DNA from: Nocardioides massiliensis
GTDB taxonomy: Bacteria > Actinomycetota > Actinomycetes > Propionibacteriales > Nocardioidaceae
NCBI RefSeq assembly: GCF_030811215.1
Contig: NZ_JAUSQM010000001.1
Coordinates: forward strand, 2,480,001-2,544,000
Direction: 5' to 3'
Length of the DNA: 64,000 nt
Made by a program: the position numbers and the translations under genes. This document shows positions 23,661 through 32,979 of this stretch, piece by piece. Below the pieces are notes generated by a model. The model saw only the letters and a list, made by a program, of their open reading frames with translations, searched no databases and was not told the origin of the DNA. The first letter of the stretch is position 1; the number at the start of each line of letters is the position of its first letter.

Positions 23661-25397
23661 TCAGGCGCCGTCGTCGACTAGGGCCGTAGGCGGCAGCCAG
23701 TCGGCGCCGAGCAGCTGCGCGACGTCGGCGAGGCCGGTGGTGTCGCTGCCCACCGTGTCGGAGGCAGCGGCGATCCGCTCCACCATCACTTGGCCGACCT
23801 TCTCCTCGACGGTGTCCTCGGCGTACGCGATGTGCCACGGCGACACCTGATGGTCGCGGTGGGTGCGGCCGGTGACCTGGCGCGCGGCGATCCCGGAGAA
23901 GCGGGCCTGGTGGAAGACCCCGACGCGCGGCTCGCTGCTCGCCTGTCGCCCGTCGGCGAGGGTCTCGCCTGCGTGCAGGCTGATCGAGGCGACGGTGGTG
24001 AAGACGCAGACCTTCGCCTGCCCGGTCTGGAACCGGATCCGCTCGGCCTCGGCGTCGAACCGGTCGCGACCATAGATCGTGGCGACCTCGATGCCGGAGT
24101 CGCGCAGCCGGTCGGCGATGGGGTCCGCGGCGGTCGCGACGAACTCCACCGAGCACGCCACCTGTCGCTCGGACTGGACCTGCTGGGCGATCCAGTCGAC
24201 GGTTGAGTCGACACGGATCAAGCCGGCCTTCTGCCGGAACCGCAGAAGTGCGGCTCGACCCTTCGCCACACTCCGACCCCGTCTGGCGAGGTCCATCTCG
24301 CGGCAGAACTCACCCCACTCGGCTTCGTAGGCCGTCCGCTCCGCCGGCGTGAGGGCCACCGGCATGCCGGAGATCGGCACCGGCCCCCACGGCGCGGCGC
24401 GGTGCAGCATCGCTGGCGGTCGCTCGTCCGCGAGCCAGCCGCGCACCAGCTTGAGGTCGGCAGCGCGCCGTGCCGGGTCGGTGGTCCAGGTGGCGCCGTA
24501 GCGGCCGTGCTCCACCCCGACGCCGTGTCGCTCGAGCGCGGTGGCGAACGCGGTTCCCGGCTGCGTCGCCGAGCTCCACTCCCGCATGGGTTCGCCGAGC
24601 ACCTGGGCGTACGCCGGCGCGAGGTACGGCAGCTCGAGCGGCGTGTGTCCGGGCGTCGCGGTGGTTGCGATGACGAACGGCGCCTTGTCGTGCGGGCGGT
24701 GGTGTCCCGAGATCGTCGCCCAGAGCTTCCACCGCTTCGTCGTCGTACGGCGCAGCGCGTGGGCCTCGTCGGCAATGATCACGTCCCACTCGTGGCCCTT
24801 CACCTTCTCCAGCCGGTCCCACGTGATCACGACCCACTCCAGACCCCCGTCGCCGAGGGCGGTGATGGTGCGACACCAGTGACCGATCGTGATGGCGGCG
24901 GGCCGGTCGGCCACAACCAGCACCCGTCGCGCACCACGGAGGTCACCGACTGCGATCGCGCCGAGCACCGCAGAGATCGTCTTGCCCACGCCGGGCTCGT
25001 CAGCGAGCAGGAACTGCCGTCCGCCCGCCGCCGCGCGCTCCGCGATCGCGTCGGCTGCCTCGAACTGGATTCTGCGAGGTTCGAGTGCGCCGGTCGGCTC
25101 GGGGGCGGGAGCTGGATCGTCGCGGTTGAGGGTGTTCTCGATGAACCGACCGAGCGTGTGCGGGCCGGGGGAGTAGGGAGCCAGGTGCGCGGGCAGTGCG
25201 CGGCCAACGAAGAGGTGGGTCTTCACCGCCGGGTGCCAGGAAGCGCCGTCGACTTGGGTTCCGTACGGGACGTCGAGCACCCAGAGTCGTTCGCCGGACC
25301 CAGCGACAGGGAGTGGCCGCTGTGGCTGCCGCGTCCGGCTTCGACGCGGTGACGCGCTGCGCCGGCGCGCACTGGATCGGCGAGAGCTGGCCACCAC
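23661..25397 (-). CDS. SF2 (SNF2/phage-type) DEAH helicase
   Basis: A 578-residue ATPase. Walker A is LADEPGVGKTISAV (about residues 131-145), motif II is VIIADEAHALRR, and a C-terminal helicase lobe is suggested by RQVTGRTHRDHQVSPWHIAYA (motif VI region with the arginine finger). The N-terminal domain before Walker A has the VLDVPYGTQVDGASWHPAVK block seen in actinobacterial and phage DNA helicases. The start is uncertain: the GTG at 25397 gives a very basic 25-residue leader (SSRRSSARRRSASPRRSRTR) that may not be translated. It is divergent from a broken PD-(D/E)XK nuclease gene, which suggests a mobile or defence-related pair. It converges with the amidotransferase gene. Confidence 0.8.
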   Translation of the reverse strand: MVASSRRSSARRRSASPRRSRTRQPQRPLPVAGSGERLWVLDVPYGTQVDGASWHPAVKTHLFVGRALPAHLAPYSPGPHTLGRFIENTLNRDDPAPAPEPTGALEPRRIQFEAADAIAERAAAGGRQFLLADEPGVGKTISAVLGAIAVGDLRGARRVLVVADRPAAITIGHWCRTITALGDGGLEWVVITWDRLEKVKGHEWDVIIADEAHALRRTTTKRWKLWATISGHHRPHDKAPFVIATTATPGHTPLELPYLAPAYAQVLGEPMREWSSATQPGTAFATALERHGVGVEHGRYGATWTTDPARRAADLKLVRGWLADERPPAMLHRAAPWGPVPISGMPVALTPAERTAYEAEWGEFCREMDLARRGRSVAKGRAALLRFRQKAGLIRVDSTVDWIAQQVQSERQVACSVEFVATAADPIADRLRDSGIEVATIYGRDRFDAEAERIRFQTGQAKVCVFTTVASISLHAGETLADGRQASSEPRVGVFHQARFSGIAARQVTGRTHRDHQVSPWHIAYAEDTVEEKVGQVMVERIAAASDTVGSDTTGLADVAQLLGADWLPPTALVDDGA

Positions 25398-25637
25398 TGG
25401 ACGCTACCCGGAGCGTTGACGCCACGAGGGGTGGCTCGCTCGAGTTTGCTTGACGGTCGGGTCTGCTGCCCGATCCAAGTGACGCGGCTCCCGGAGCCCA
25501 GGAGGCCAGATCGTGGCGTGGCGACGCACGCTGCCTGCGACACCCCCGGGCGGTTCGATTCGGCTGCGCTCATCGGTGGTCGTCGTTATGGTCGAAATGC
25601 CTTCACTTCCAGAGCGCGTCATCAACCGAGGGATCCC
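25398..25637. other. 240-bp divergent intergenic region between helicase and nuclease genes
   Basis: No gene is recognised here. TATGGT at 25587-25592 is a candidate -10 for the rightward nuclease gene, with a GAGGGA-type ribosome-binding site at 25628-25633. No repeat of the REP family and no palindromic operator was noticed. Confidence 0.4.
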
Positions 25638-27033
25638 ATGACCGAAGAGAACTGGCATCAAGCACGGCTCATTCCAACGTCCGGCATCTCAGGGGCGGAG
25701 GAGCAAGAACGCCGAGCGACGTCGGCTCTCCTCGCAGTGATGGGCACGGTCAAAGAGTTCAGCAAGGCCATCCTCGCGCCATTGGGTGCGCCGTCCGGCA
25801 ACGTCGAGACCTACATCGAGGTGCCGTTCGTGCTCGGGGAGAAGAAGTGCTACCCCGATGGGTTGATTCGGGTGACTCGAGGAAGCAAGACATGGACGGC
25901 ACTCGTAGAGGTGAAGACCGGCCGCAACCAACTGGAAACCGAGCAGTTGGAGAGCTACCTCGACATCGCTCGAGAGCAGGGCTTCGACGTTCTCTTGACG
26001 ATCAGCAACGAGATCCCGCCGGTGGCCGGTCAGCACCCCACGAAGGTGGATAAGCGGAAGCTCAAGAAGGTGTCGATCCATCACCGGTCGTGGACGGCGA
26101 TCCTCTCCACGGCCGTCATGCAGAAGGACCACAAGGGGGTTTCCGACCCTGAACAGGCATGGATCTTGGGCGAATTGATCCGGTACTTGGAGCACCCGCG
26201 TTCCGGCGCGATGGAGCTCGAGGACATGGGCGCCAACTGGGTCTCGGTCCGTCAGGCTGTGACAGCTGGGACCCTTCGCAGTACGGACAGACCGCTCCGG
26301 AAGTGGTCGCTCGGTTCGACGCGCTCCTGCGCTACACCTCCCTACGTCTCGGCCGGCAGCTCGGCACCGATGTGGTGCATGTGCTCAGCCGCAAGGAACT
26401 TGCCGACCCAACTTGCGGGCCGAGTCCTTACTCGACGCGCTGGTGAACCGGGGCGAGCTGGCAGGTGCCATCCGCATCCCCAACACGGTCGCACCCATCC
26501 ACGTGACAGCAGATCTGCGCGCCGGACGGATTACCTGTCACGTGGACATCGACGCGCCTAAGGACGGACGAGCCGCCACTCGGGTGAACTGGCTCCTTCG
26601 TCAGCTGAAGGCAGCACCAGACAGTCTTCGAGTCGAGGCGTTCGTGGCCAATGCACGTGGGGCTGGCGCGGCTGAACTGCTAGGAGCCGTGCGCGAGAAC
26701 CCCTCCGCGATCGTCATCGACCCAAAGAAGGAGATCCGGTCCTTCCGCGTCGCGATGAGCGCTCCCATGGGGAACAAGCGCGGACGAGGTCGAGGGGCGT
26801 TCATCGACTCGGTGCTGGACTTGGTGGACGCGTTCTACGGCGATGTCGTGCAGTACCTGAAGGCCTGGTCCGCAGCGCCTCCACGGATGCGGGAGGCAGA
26901 GCCTGAGCCGGTCCAGCCGGTAGCGCTATCCTCCACGTCGTTGTCCTCGCAGGACGGAGCCGAACCAGCCGCGGATCCGTCACCAATCGTGGCGGGGGAG
27001 GGCGGCCGCGAGCAGTCTGAGAAGTCGAACTGA
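25638..27033 (+). pseudogene. PD-(D/E)XK nuclease-like gene broken by two frameshifts
   Basis: Protein-like sequence runs through three frames in succession: 25638 to about 26285, then about 26290-26405, then about 26410-27033. The first part contains YIEVPFVLGEKKCYPDGLI and then TWTALVEVKTGRNQL, giving the E...PDG...ExK pattern of a PD-(D/E)XK nuclease fold. The second part is APEVVARFDALLRYTSLRLG and the third is LRAESLLDALVNRGELAGAI, continuing to a C-terminal SSSxD-rich tail. Both frame changes are -1 steps next to short runs of G or C (GGGACCC near 26280; GACCCAAC near 26405), consistent with one-base losses. The gene has more A/T-ending codons than its neighbours, suggesting transfer. 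It could be a true pseudogene or carry sequencing errors. Confidence 0.75.
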
Positions 27034-27115
27034 ACTGGTCACTCAAAGCCCGCTGCGGGACGCGAGACGGGAATCGAGTTGCGCACGGGCGCGGCAGTAA
27101 AGGCGGCGAATTGCC

Positions 27116-27940
27116 CTACGTCGCCTGACACCCCGGACACCAGTACGTCGACCGCTCCTTGCCCGGCTCCCCGTCCTCAGCTCGCCGGATCTTGGCACCG
27201 CACCGGCGACACGGCTGGTCGCGGCGGCCGTACACCCACAGCCGCTGGCCGCGGCGCGCGATGCCGGTGGTGGTGCGCTCGCCGCGGAGCTTGTTGGCCT
27301 CGAGCATCCGTTGGGAGAGCACGAGCATCTTGCGCAGCTTCGCGTCGTCGAGCTGACCGACGGGGGTGTGCGGGTGGACACCGGAGACGAAGCAGATCTC
27401 GGACTTGAAGACGTTGCCGACGCCCGCGAGGACGCGCTGGTCGAGGAGCACCTCGGCGATCGCGCGGTCCTGATCGGTCCCGCGCATCCGGCGCAGCGCC
27501 TCGTCGACGTCCCAGTCGGGGCCGAGGAGGTCAGGGCCGAGGTGGCCGACGAAGGTGTCCTCCTCGGCCGTGGGGGCGAGGTCGACGACGCCGAGCTCGA
27601 AGCCCAGCGCGTCGATGCGGTCGGCTGCATCGCGTTCACCGACTGCGAGGCGCACGCGCAGCAGGTGCGTCGGGCGGCGCCACTTGTCGCCCGGCCGCTG
27701 CACCTGCCAGATGCCCTCCATCTTCAGGTGCGTGTGCAGGGTCAGCGGGGGAGAGTCGCCAGCCGCGGAGAAGCGGGTAAGCAAGTGCTTGCCACGGGGG
27801 ATCGTGCCCAGCACGGTGCGACCCGCCAGGTCGACGGTCGCGTAGGCCGGCACGCGGAAGTCCGAGAGCGTGAGCACCCGTCCGGTCAGGGCCTCGTCGA
27901 GCTCGCGCGCGGCGCGATAGACGGTGTCGCCCTCAGGCAC
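27116..27940 (-). CDS. nei: Endonuclease VIII-type DNA glycosylase (Fpg/Nei family)
   Basis: A 274-residue bifunctional glycosylase/AP lyase. Starting at GTG 27940 the protein begins MPEGDTVYRAARELD, so Pro2 is the Schiff-base nucleophile and Glu3 the acid, as required. Later features are the helix-two-turn-helix DQRVLAGVGNVFKSEI and a C-terminal zinc finger (CRRCG ... CPGCQ). These enzymes remove oxidised pyrimidines. The GTG overlaps the end of lhr by eight bases, so it is translated with it; the lhr-nei pairing is known in mycobacteria. A longer frame to 28024 is a shadow inside lhr. Confidence 0.94.
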   Translation of the reverse strand: MPEGDTVYRAARELDEALTGRVLTLSDFRVPAYATVDLAGRTVLGTIPRGKHLLTRFSAAGDSPPLTLHTHLKMEGIWQVQRPGDKWRRPTHLLRVRLAVGERDAADRIDALGFELGVVDLAPTAEEDTFVGHLGPDLLGPDWDVDEALRRMRGTDQDRAIAEVLLDQRVLAGVGNVFKSEICFVSGVHPHTPVGQLDDAKLRKMLVLSQRMLEANKLRGERTTTGIARRGQRLWVYGRRDQPCRRCGAKIRRAEDGEPGKERSTYWCPGCQAT

Positions 27941-30900
27941 TGCCGCCCCCGGTCCACCCCGTCCCGGACTCGCGCAACCGCAGGCCACGCGGGGTGACCA
28001 CGAAGCCGTTCTCCGCCAGGGCATCGCGCAACCGCGCCGCCGGACCGTCGCCGGCCAGCAGCGAGACGCCGTCCGCCCGCTCGACCGTCAGCCGGCCGAG
28101 GGCCCCGCGGCGTACGGCTGTGGCCAGCGACCGGACCGCCACACCCAGCGCGTCCTTGTCGAGCTCGCCGAAGGTCAGCAGCGTCTTGCCGCCGCGCTCG
28201 ACGTAGAGCGCGAGCTCACCGTCCACGAGCACCACGAGTGCGCCCGCCTTGCGGCCGGGCCGGTGGCCGGGGCCGGTCGCGCCGTCACCGTCACCCTCGA
28301 CAACGCGCTCGGGCCAGGCCAGCGCGGCGCCGTACGGGTTGGCGGGGTCGGTGGCGGCGAGTGCGACGCCGACCGGTGCCGTGCCTGGCTCCTCGCCCGG
28401 CGCTCGGGAGAACGTGCGCAGCCGGTCGACCGCGCCGGCGGGCCCGAACTGCGCGGCGCCGAGGCCCTCGACGAAGTACCCCCGCCGGCAGCGCCCGGTC
28501 TCCTCGAACGCCGCCAGCACCTTGTAGACCGCGGCGAACCCGCCCGGCACCCGCTCGGCCGCGACCGCACCGCGGGTGACGACGCCGTGGCGCTCGAGCA
28601 GCGCCTCGGTGACGGCGTGCGCCCGCCTGGTCGGGTCGCGGTCGAGCTCCGGCAGCAGGGTCCAGCGGCCGGCGGCGCCCTCGGGCAGGCTGCGCACCCC
28701 GCCGCGACCCGGCCGGCCCAGGCGTCCCGGTCGTCCGGCCCGGGCGCGCGGCGCCGGCGCCCGCGTGCGGTGGGTGCCGCGTCCGCCGACGAGCGAGCGC
28801 AGGGGAGCCAGCGTGTCGTTGCCGACGTGGCCGGCCCACATCAGGTCGTGCAGCGCGCGCAGCACGTCAGGATCACTGGCCTCGACCCGCGCCGAGAGCT
28901 GCGGGAAGAACCATGCACCACCGCCGGCGAGCGCCTCGAGCAGCGCCTCGTGGACGGGCGTCATCTCGACCTCGGTCGGCTCCGGCAGCGTCAAGTGCGC
29001 GGTGTCGGCGAGGTGCAACGAGACCCAACCGTCCTTGCCGCCGACTGCACCCTGACCGGCCCAGACGACCTCGCCCGTGGAGGTGAGCTCGTCGAGGTAG
29101 GCCGGCTGGTAGTCGTCGACCCGCGCCGGTAGCACCAGTGATTCCAGCGCGGACGCCGGCACGGCACACCCGGCCAGCTGCTCGACGGCAGCCAGCACGC
29201 CGTCGACCCCGCGAAGGCGGCTGCTGCCGGTGGCGCCGACCGACTGCCAGGCGGGGAGGAAGCGACCGAGCGCGGCCGGCTCGACCGGCTCGACCTCCTG
29301 GCGCAGCTTCGCCAACGACCGGCGGCGCAGTCGGCGCAGGACCTCGGCGTCACACCACTCCTCGCCGACGCCACCGGGGCGGAACTCGCCCTCCAGCACG
29401 CGCCCGGACGCCGCGAGGCGCAGCAGGGTCTGGCGGACGACCGCGACTCCGAGGCCGAGCCGCGTCGCGCACTCCGCGGCGGCGAACGGCCCGTGGGTGC
29501 GGGCGTAGCGGCCGACCAGGTCGCCGAGTGGGTCCTCGACCGACTCGGTGAACGCCGACGGCGTGCCGGGCGGCACCGGGACGCCGAGCCCATCGCGCAG
29601 CCGGCCGACGTCCTCGACGGTCGCCCAGCGCTCCTCGCCGGCGATGCGCACCTCCACGACGCGGCGGGCCGCGGCCAGCTCGGCGACCCAGGTGGCGGCG
29701 TCGGCTCCCTCGACCGCGCGCGCCGCGACCTCGTCGGTGGTCAGCGGGCCGAGCAGTCGCAGCAGGTCGGCGACACCCTCGGCGTCGCGGGCGCGACGGT
29801 CGGGCGCAAGCCGCTGGAGCTCGGCCTCGACCTCGACCAGCACCTCGGGGTCGAGCAGCTCGCGCAGCTCCGCACGCCCGAGCAGCTCGGCGAGCAGGCT
29901 CTGGTCGAGGGTCAGTGCGGCCGCGCGCCGCTCGGCGAGCGGGGAGTCGCCCTCGTAGAGGAACGCCGCGACATAGCCGAACAGCAGCGACCGCGCGAAC
30001 GGCGAGGGCTGGTTGCCGGCGACCTCGACCACCCGCAGCGTGCGGTTGTCGAGGTCACGGTGGAGCGCGACGAGCGCCGGGACGTCGTACACGTCCTGCA
30101 GGCACTCGCGGACAGCCTCGAGCACGATGGGGAAGGACGGGTACTTCGACGCCACCTCGAGCAGCTGCGCCGAGCGCTGGCGCTGCTGCCACAGCGGCGA
30201 GCGGCGCCCGGGGTCACGACGGGGGAGCAGCAGTGCACGCGCGGCGCACTCGCGGAAGCGGGAGGCGAACAGCGCCGACCCACCGACCTCGGAGGTGACG
30301 ATCTCCTCGATCTCGTCGGGGGCGAACATCACCAGCTCCGCACCCGGCGGCTCCGCGTCGGTGTCGGGCAGCCGCAGCACGATGCCGTCGTCGCTGGGGA
30401 TCGCCTGGGCGTCGACGCCGTACCGCTCCCGCATCCGGGTCGCGATCGCCTGCGCCCACGGCGCGTGGACCGGCGTGCCGTAGGGCGAGTGCAGCACCAG
30501 CCGCCAGTCGCCCAGCTCATCGCGGAACCGCTCGAGCACCAGCGTCTTGTCGGTGGGTACGGCGCCGGTGGCCGCTGCCTGCTCGTGGACGAAGGTGACG
30601 AGATTGCCAGCGGCCCACTCATCCAGGCCGGACTCGCGGCAGCGCTTGCGCGCCGCGTCCGGGGCCAGCGCGGCGATCTCGCGGGTGAATGCGCCCACTG
30701 CCGCGCCGAGCTCGGCTGGACGACCGAGCTGGTCGCCCTTCCAGAACGGCAGTCGGCCCGGGACTCCGGGCGCGGGCGTGACGAGCACGCGATCGTGGGT
30801 GATGTCCTCGATGCGCCAGCTGGTCGCACCCAGGGCGAAGACGTCGCCGACGCGGGACTCGTAGACCATCTCCTCGTCCAGCTCGCCGACCCGGGCGCCG

Positions 30901-32540
30901 CCCTTGTCGGAGCCGGAGACGAGGAAGACGCCGAAGAGTCCGCGGTCGGGAATGGTGCCGCCGCTGGTGACCGCGAGCCGCTGCGCGCCCGGACGTCCGC
31001 TGAGGTTGTTGGCCACGCGGTCCCAGACGATGCGCGGGCGCAGCTCGGCAAACTCGTCGCTGGGGTAGCGGCCCGCGAGCAGGTCCAGGGTCGCGTCGTA
31101 CGCCGAACGGGGGAGCCCGGCGAAGGACGCCGAGCGGCGTACGACGGCGTAGAGCTCGTCGACGTCCCAGTCCTCCATCGCGACCATCGCGACGACCTGC
31201 TGGGCGAGGACATCGAGCGGGTTGGCCGGGATGCGCAGCGACTCGATCGCACCGGCCCGCATGCGTTCGACTGCCACCGCGGTGGGCACGAGGTCGGCGC
31301 GGTGCTTGGGGAAAAGCACGCCGCGCGAGATCTCTCCGACCTGGTGGCCCGCGCGCCCCACGCGCTGCAGCGCTGAGGCGATGCTGGGCGGGCTCTCGAC
31401 CTGGATCACCTGGTCGACCGCACCCATGTCGATGCCGAGCTCGAGGCTGGACGTCGCCACCACCGCGGGCAGCCGCCCCTGCTTGAGGTCGTCCTCGATG
31501 AGCGCGCGCTGCTCCTTGCTGACCGAGCCGTGGTGAGCGCGGGCGACCAGCGTCGGGGCGCCGTCGGCGCGGCCGGACTGCGCCATGATCTGCGCGGGCG
31601 GCCTGGGGTCGGCTTCGGTCGCGATGCCCGCGCGCTCGGCAGTGATCTCGTTGAACCGCGCCGTCAGTCGCTCGGCCAGCCGCCGGGAGTTGGCGAAGAC
31701 GATCGTCGAGCGCGCCTCGCCGATGAGGTCGACGATGCGCTCCTCGACGTGGGGCCAGATCGAGCCGCTGCGCTCGTCCTCCTCGCCCGCGGCGCTGCCG
31801 AGCTCGCCGAGGTCCTCGACCGGTACGACGACCGAGAGGTCCCACTCCTTGGTCGAGGGCGGCGCCACGATCTCCACCGGCGCCTGGCCCCCGAGGAACC
31901 GTGCGACCTCCTCGATCGGTCGCACCGTCGCGGACAGACCGATGCGCTGAGCGGGTTTGTCGAGCAGCGCGTCGAGTCGCTCGAGCGTCAACGCGAGGTG
32001 GGCGCCGCGCTTGGTGCCGGCGACGGCGTGCACCTCGTCGAGCACGACCGTCTCGACACCGCGCAGGGTCTCGCGCGCCGCCGAGGTCAGCATGAGGAAC
32101 AGCGACTCCGGCGTGGTGATCAGGATGTCCGGGGGAGCGGTCGCCAGCTTCCGTCGCTCCGCCGGCGGGGTGTCACCGGACCGGATGCCGACCCGCACCT
32201 CGGTCGCGGTCTCGCCAAGTCGCTCAGCGGTCTGGCGGATGCCGGTCAACGGAGCGCGCAGGTTGCGCTCGACGTCGACGGCCAGCGCCTTGAGCGGGGA
32301 GATGTAGAGCACCCGGCAGCGCTGCAGCTTCTCGGCCGGCGGCGGGGTGCTCAGCAGCTTGTCGATCGACCACAGGAACGCCGACAGCGTCTTGCCCGAA
32401 CCCGTCGGCGCGACGACCAGCGCGTTGTCACCCGCCGCGATCGCCCGCCACGCACCCTCCTGCGCCGGGGTGGGCTCGGCGAAGGCCGCAGCGAACCACG
32501 TGCGCGTGGGTGCGGCGAAGAGGTCGAGGACGTCGCTCAC
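27933..32540 (-). CDS. lhr: Lhr-family ATP-dependent DNA helicase
   Basis: A 1535-residue superfamily 2 helicase, the full length of bacterial Lhr. Motif I is VVAPTGSGKTLSAFLWS (about residues 38-54), motif II is ETVVLDEVHAVAG, motif III is GLSATVRP, and motifs IV-VI follow in TIVFANSRRLAERLTARFNE and VGRAGHQVGEISRG. A winged-helix Lhr core and a roughly 700-residue C-terminal domain occupy the rest. Lhr is a 3'-5' translocase acting in DNA repair. The GTG at 32540 is chosen because SDVLDLFAAPTRTWFAAAFA is the normal N-terminus; upstream residues fall in repeats. Directly upstream, CAGTCGGTG-N8-CAGTAT is a degenerate damage-promoter-like motif. Confidence 0.95.
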   Translation of the reverse strand: MSDVLDLFAAPTRTWFAAAFAEPTPAQEGAWRAIAAGDNALVVAPTGSGKTLSAFLWSIDKLLSTPPPAEKLQRCRVLYISPLKALAVDVERNLRAPLTGIRQTAERLGETATEVRVGIRSGDTPPAERRKLATAPPDILITTPESLFLMLTSAARETLRGVETVVLDEVHAVAGTKRGAHLALTLERLDALLDKPAQRIGLSATVRPIEEVARFLGGQAPVEIVAPPSTKEWDLSVVVPVEDLGELGSAAGEEDERSGSIWPHVEERIVDLIGEARSTIVFANSRRLAERLTARFNEITAERAGIATEADPRPPAQIMAQSGRADGAPTLVARAHHGSVSKEQRALIEDDLKQGRLPAVVATSSLELGIDMGAVDQVIQVESPPSIASALQRVGRAGHQVGEISRGVLFPKHRADLVPTAVAVERMRAGAIESLRIPANPLDVLAQQVVAMVAMEDWDVDELYAVVRRSASFAGLPRSAYDATLDLLAGRYPSDEFAELRPRIVWDRVANNLSGRPGAQRLAVTSGGTIPDRGLFGVFLVSGSDKGGARVGELDEEMVYESRVGDVFALGATSWRIEDITHDRVLVTPAPGVPGRLPFWKGDQLGRPAELGAAVGAFTREIAALAPDAARKRCRESGLDEWAAGNLVTFVHEQAAATGAVPTDKTLVLERFRDELGDWRLVLHSPYGTPVHAPWAQAIATRMRERYGVDAQAIPSDDGIVLRLPDTDAEPPGAELVMFAPDEIEEIVTSEVGGSALFASRFRECAARALLLPRRDPGRRSPLWQQRQRSAQLLEVASKYPSFPIVLEAVRECLQDVYDVPALVALHRDLDNRTLRVVEVAGNQPSPFARSLLFGYVAAFLYEGDSPLAERRAAALTLDQSLLAELLGRAELRELLDPEVLVEVEAELQRLAPDRRARDAEGVADLLRLLGPLTTDEVAARAVEGADAATWVAELAAARRVVEVRIAGEERWATVEDVGRLRDGLGVPVPPGTPSAFTESVEDPLGDLVGRYARTHGPFAAAECATRLGLGVAVVRQTLLRLAASGRVLEGEFRPGGVGEEWCDAEVLRRLRRRSLAKLRQEVEPVEPAALGRFLPAWQSVGATGSSRLRGVDGVLAAVEQLAGCAVPASALESLVLPARVDDYQPAYLDELTSTGEVVWAGQGAVGGKDGWVSLHLADTAHLTLPEPTEVEMTPVHEALLEALAGGGAWFFPQLSARVEASDPDVLRALHDLMWAGHVGNDTLAPLRSLVGGRGTHRTRAPAPRARAGRPGRLGRPGRGGVRSLPEGAAGRWTLLPELDRDPTRRAHAVTEALLERHGVVTRGAVAAERVPGGFAAVYKVLAAFEETGRCRRGYFVEGLGAAQFGPAGAVDRLRTFSRAPGEEPGTAPVGVALAATDPANPYGAALAWPERVVEGDGDGATGPGHRPGRKAGALVVLVDGELALYVERGGKTLLTFGELDKDALGVAVRSLATAVRRGALGRLTVERADGVSLLAGDGPAARLRDALAENGFVVTPRGLRLRESGTGWTGGGSA

Positions 32541-32575
32541 GCCTTTGATACTGCCCGACGGCACCGACTGCGGGG

Positions 32576-32668
32576 TCTCGACTCCGCTGCGGTGATCGAG
32601 CGTCGGCGAGGGACGAGCCGGCGTATCGAGACCCCCGCGGGTCGGGTGGTGGGATCTCGATACACCCG
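32576..32668. repeat. REP-like elements between lhr and the 43-bp array
   Basis: Contains GGTCTCGACTCCGCTG, then GATCGAGCGTCGGCG ... GCGTATCGAGACC, then GATCTCGATACACCCGG running into the tandem array. The boundary words (GATCGAG and TATCGAGACC) are shared with the element at 13050-13089. Confidence 0.65.
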
Positions 32669-32669
32669 G

Positions 32670-32970
32670 CTCGGCTGGCGCCTCGCCGTGGCACTCGATC
32701 ACCTACAGGGAGCTCGGCTGGCGCCTCGCCGTGGCACTCGATCACCTACAGGGAGCTCGGCTGGCGCCTCGCCGTGGCACTCGATCACCTACAGGGAGCT
32801 CGGCTGGCGCCTCGCCGTGGCACTCGATCACCTACAGGGAGCTCGGCTGGCGCCTCGCCGTGGCACTCGATCACCTACAGGGAGCTCGGCTGGCGCCTCG
32901 CCGTGGCACTCGATCACCTACAGGGAGCTCGGCTGGCGCCTCGCCGTGGCACTCGATCACCTACCGGGAG
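32670..32970. repeat. Tandem array of seven 43-bp repeats
   Basis: Units start at 32670, 32713, 32756, 32799, 32842, 32885 and 32928, 43 bp each. Each contains CTCGGCTGGCGCCTCGCCGT then GGCACTCGATCACCTACAGG and GAG. The first six look identical; the seventh differs at one base (CTACCGG instead of CTACAGG). There are no spacers, so it is a minisatellite and not a CRISPR array. It ends ten bases before the stop codon of the siderophore-interacting protein gene. The unit is related to the middle and right parts of the adjacent REP-like element. Confidence 0.95.
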
Positions 32971-32979
32971 CTCGACCGG

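Noticed and set aside
29493-31376. A 627-residue plus-strand open frame inside lhr.
   Set aside because: Antisense shadow of the helicase gene with no recognisable domain.
32670-32970. Possible CRISPR array.
   Set aside because: The repeats are directly adjacent with no unique spacers, and no cas gene is present in the window.
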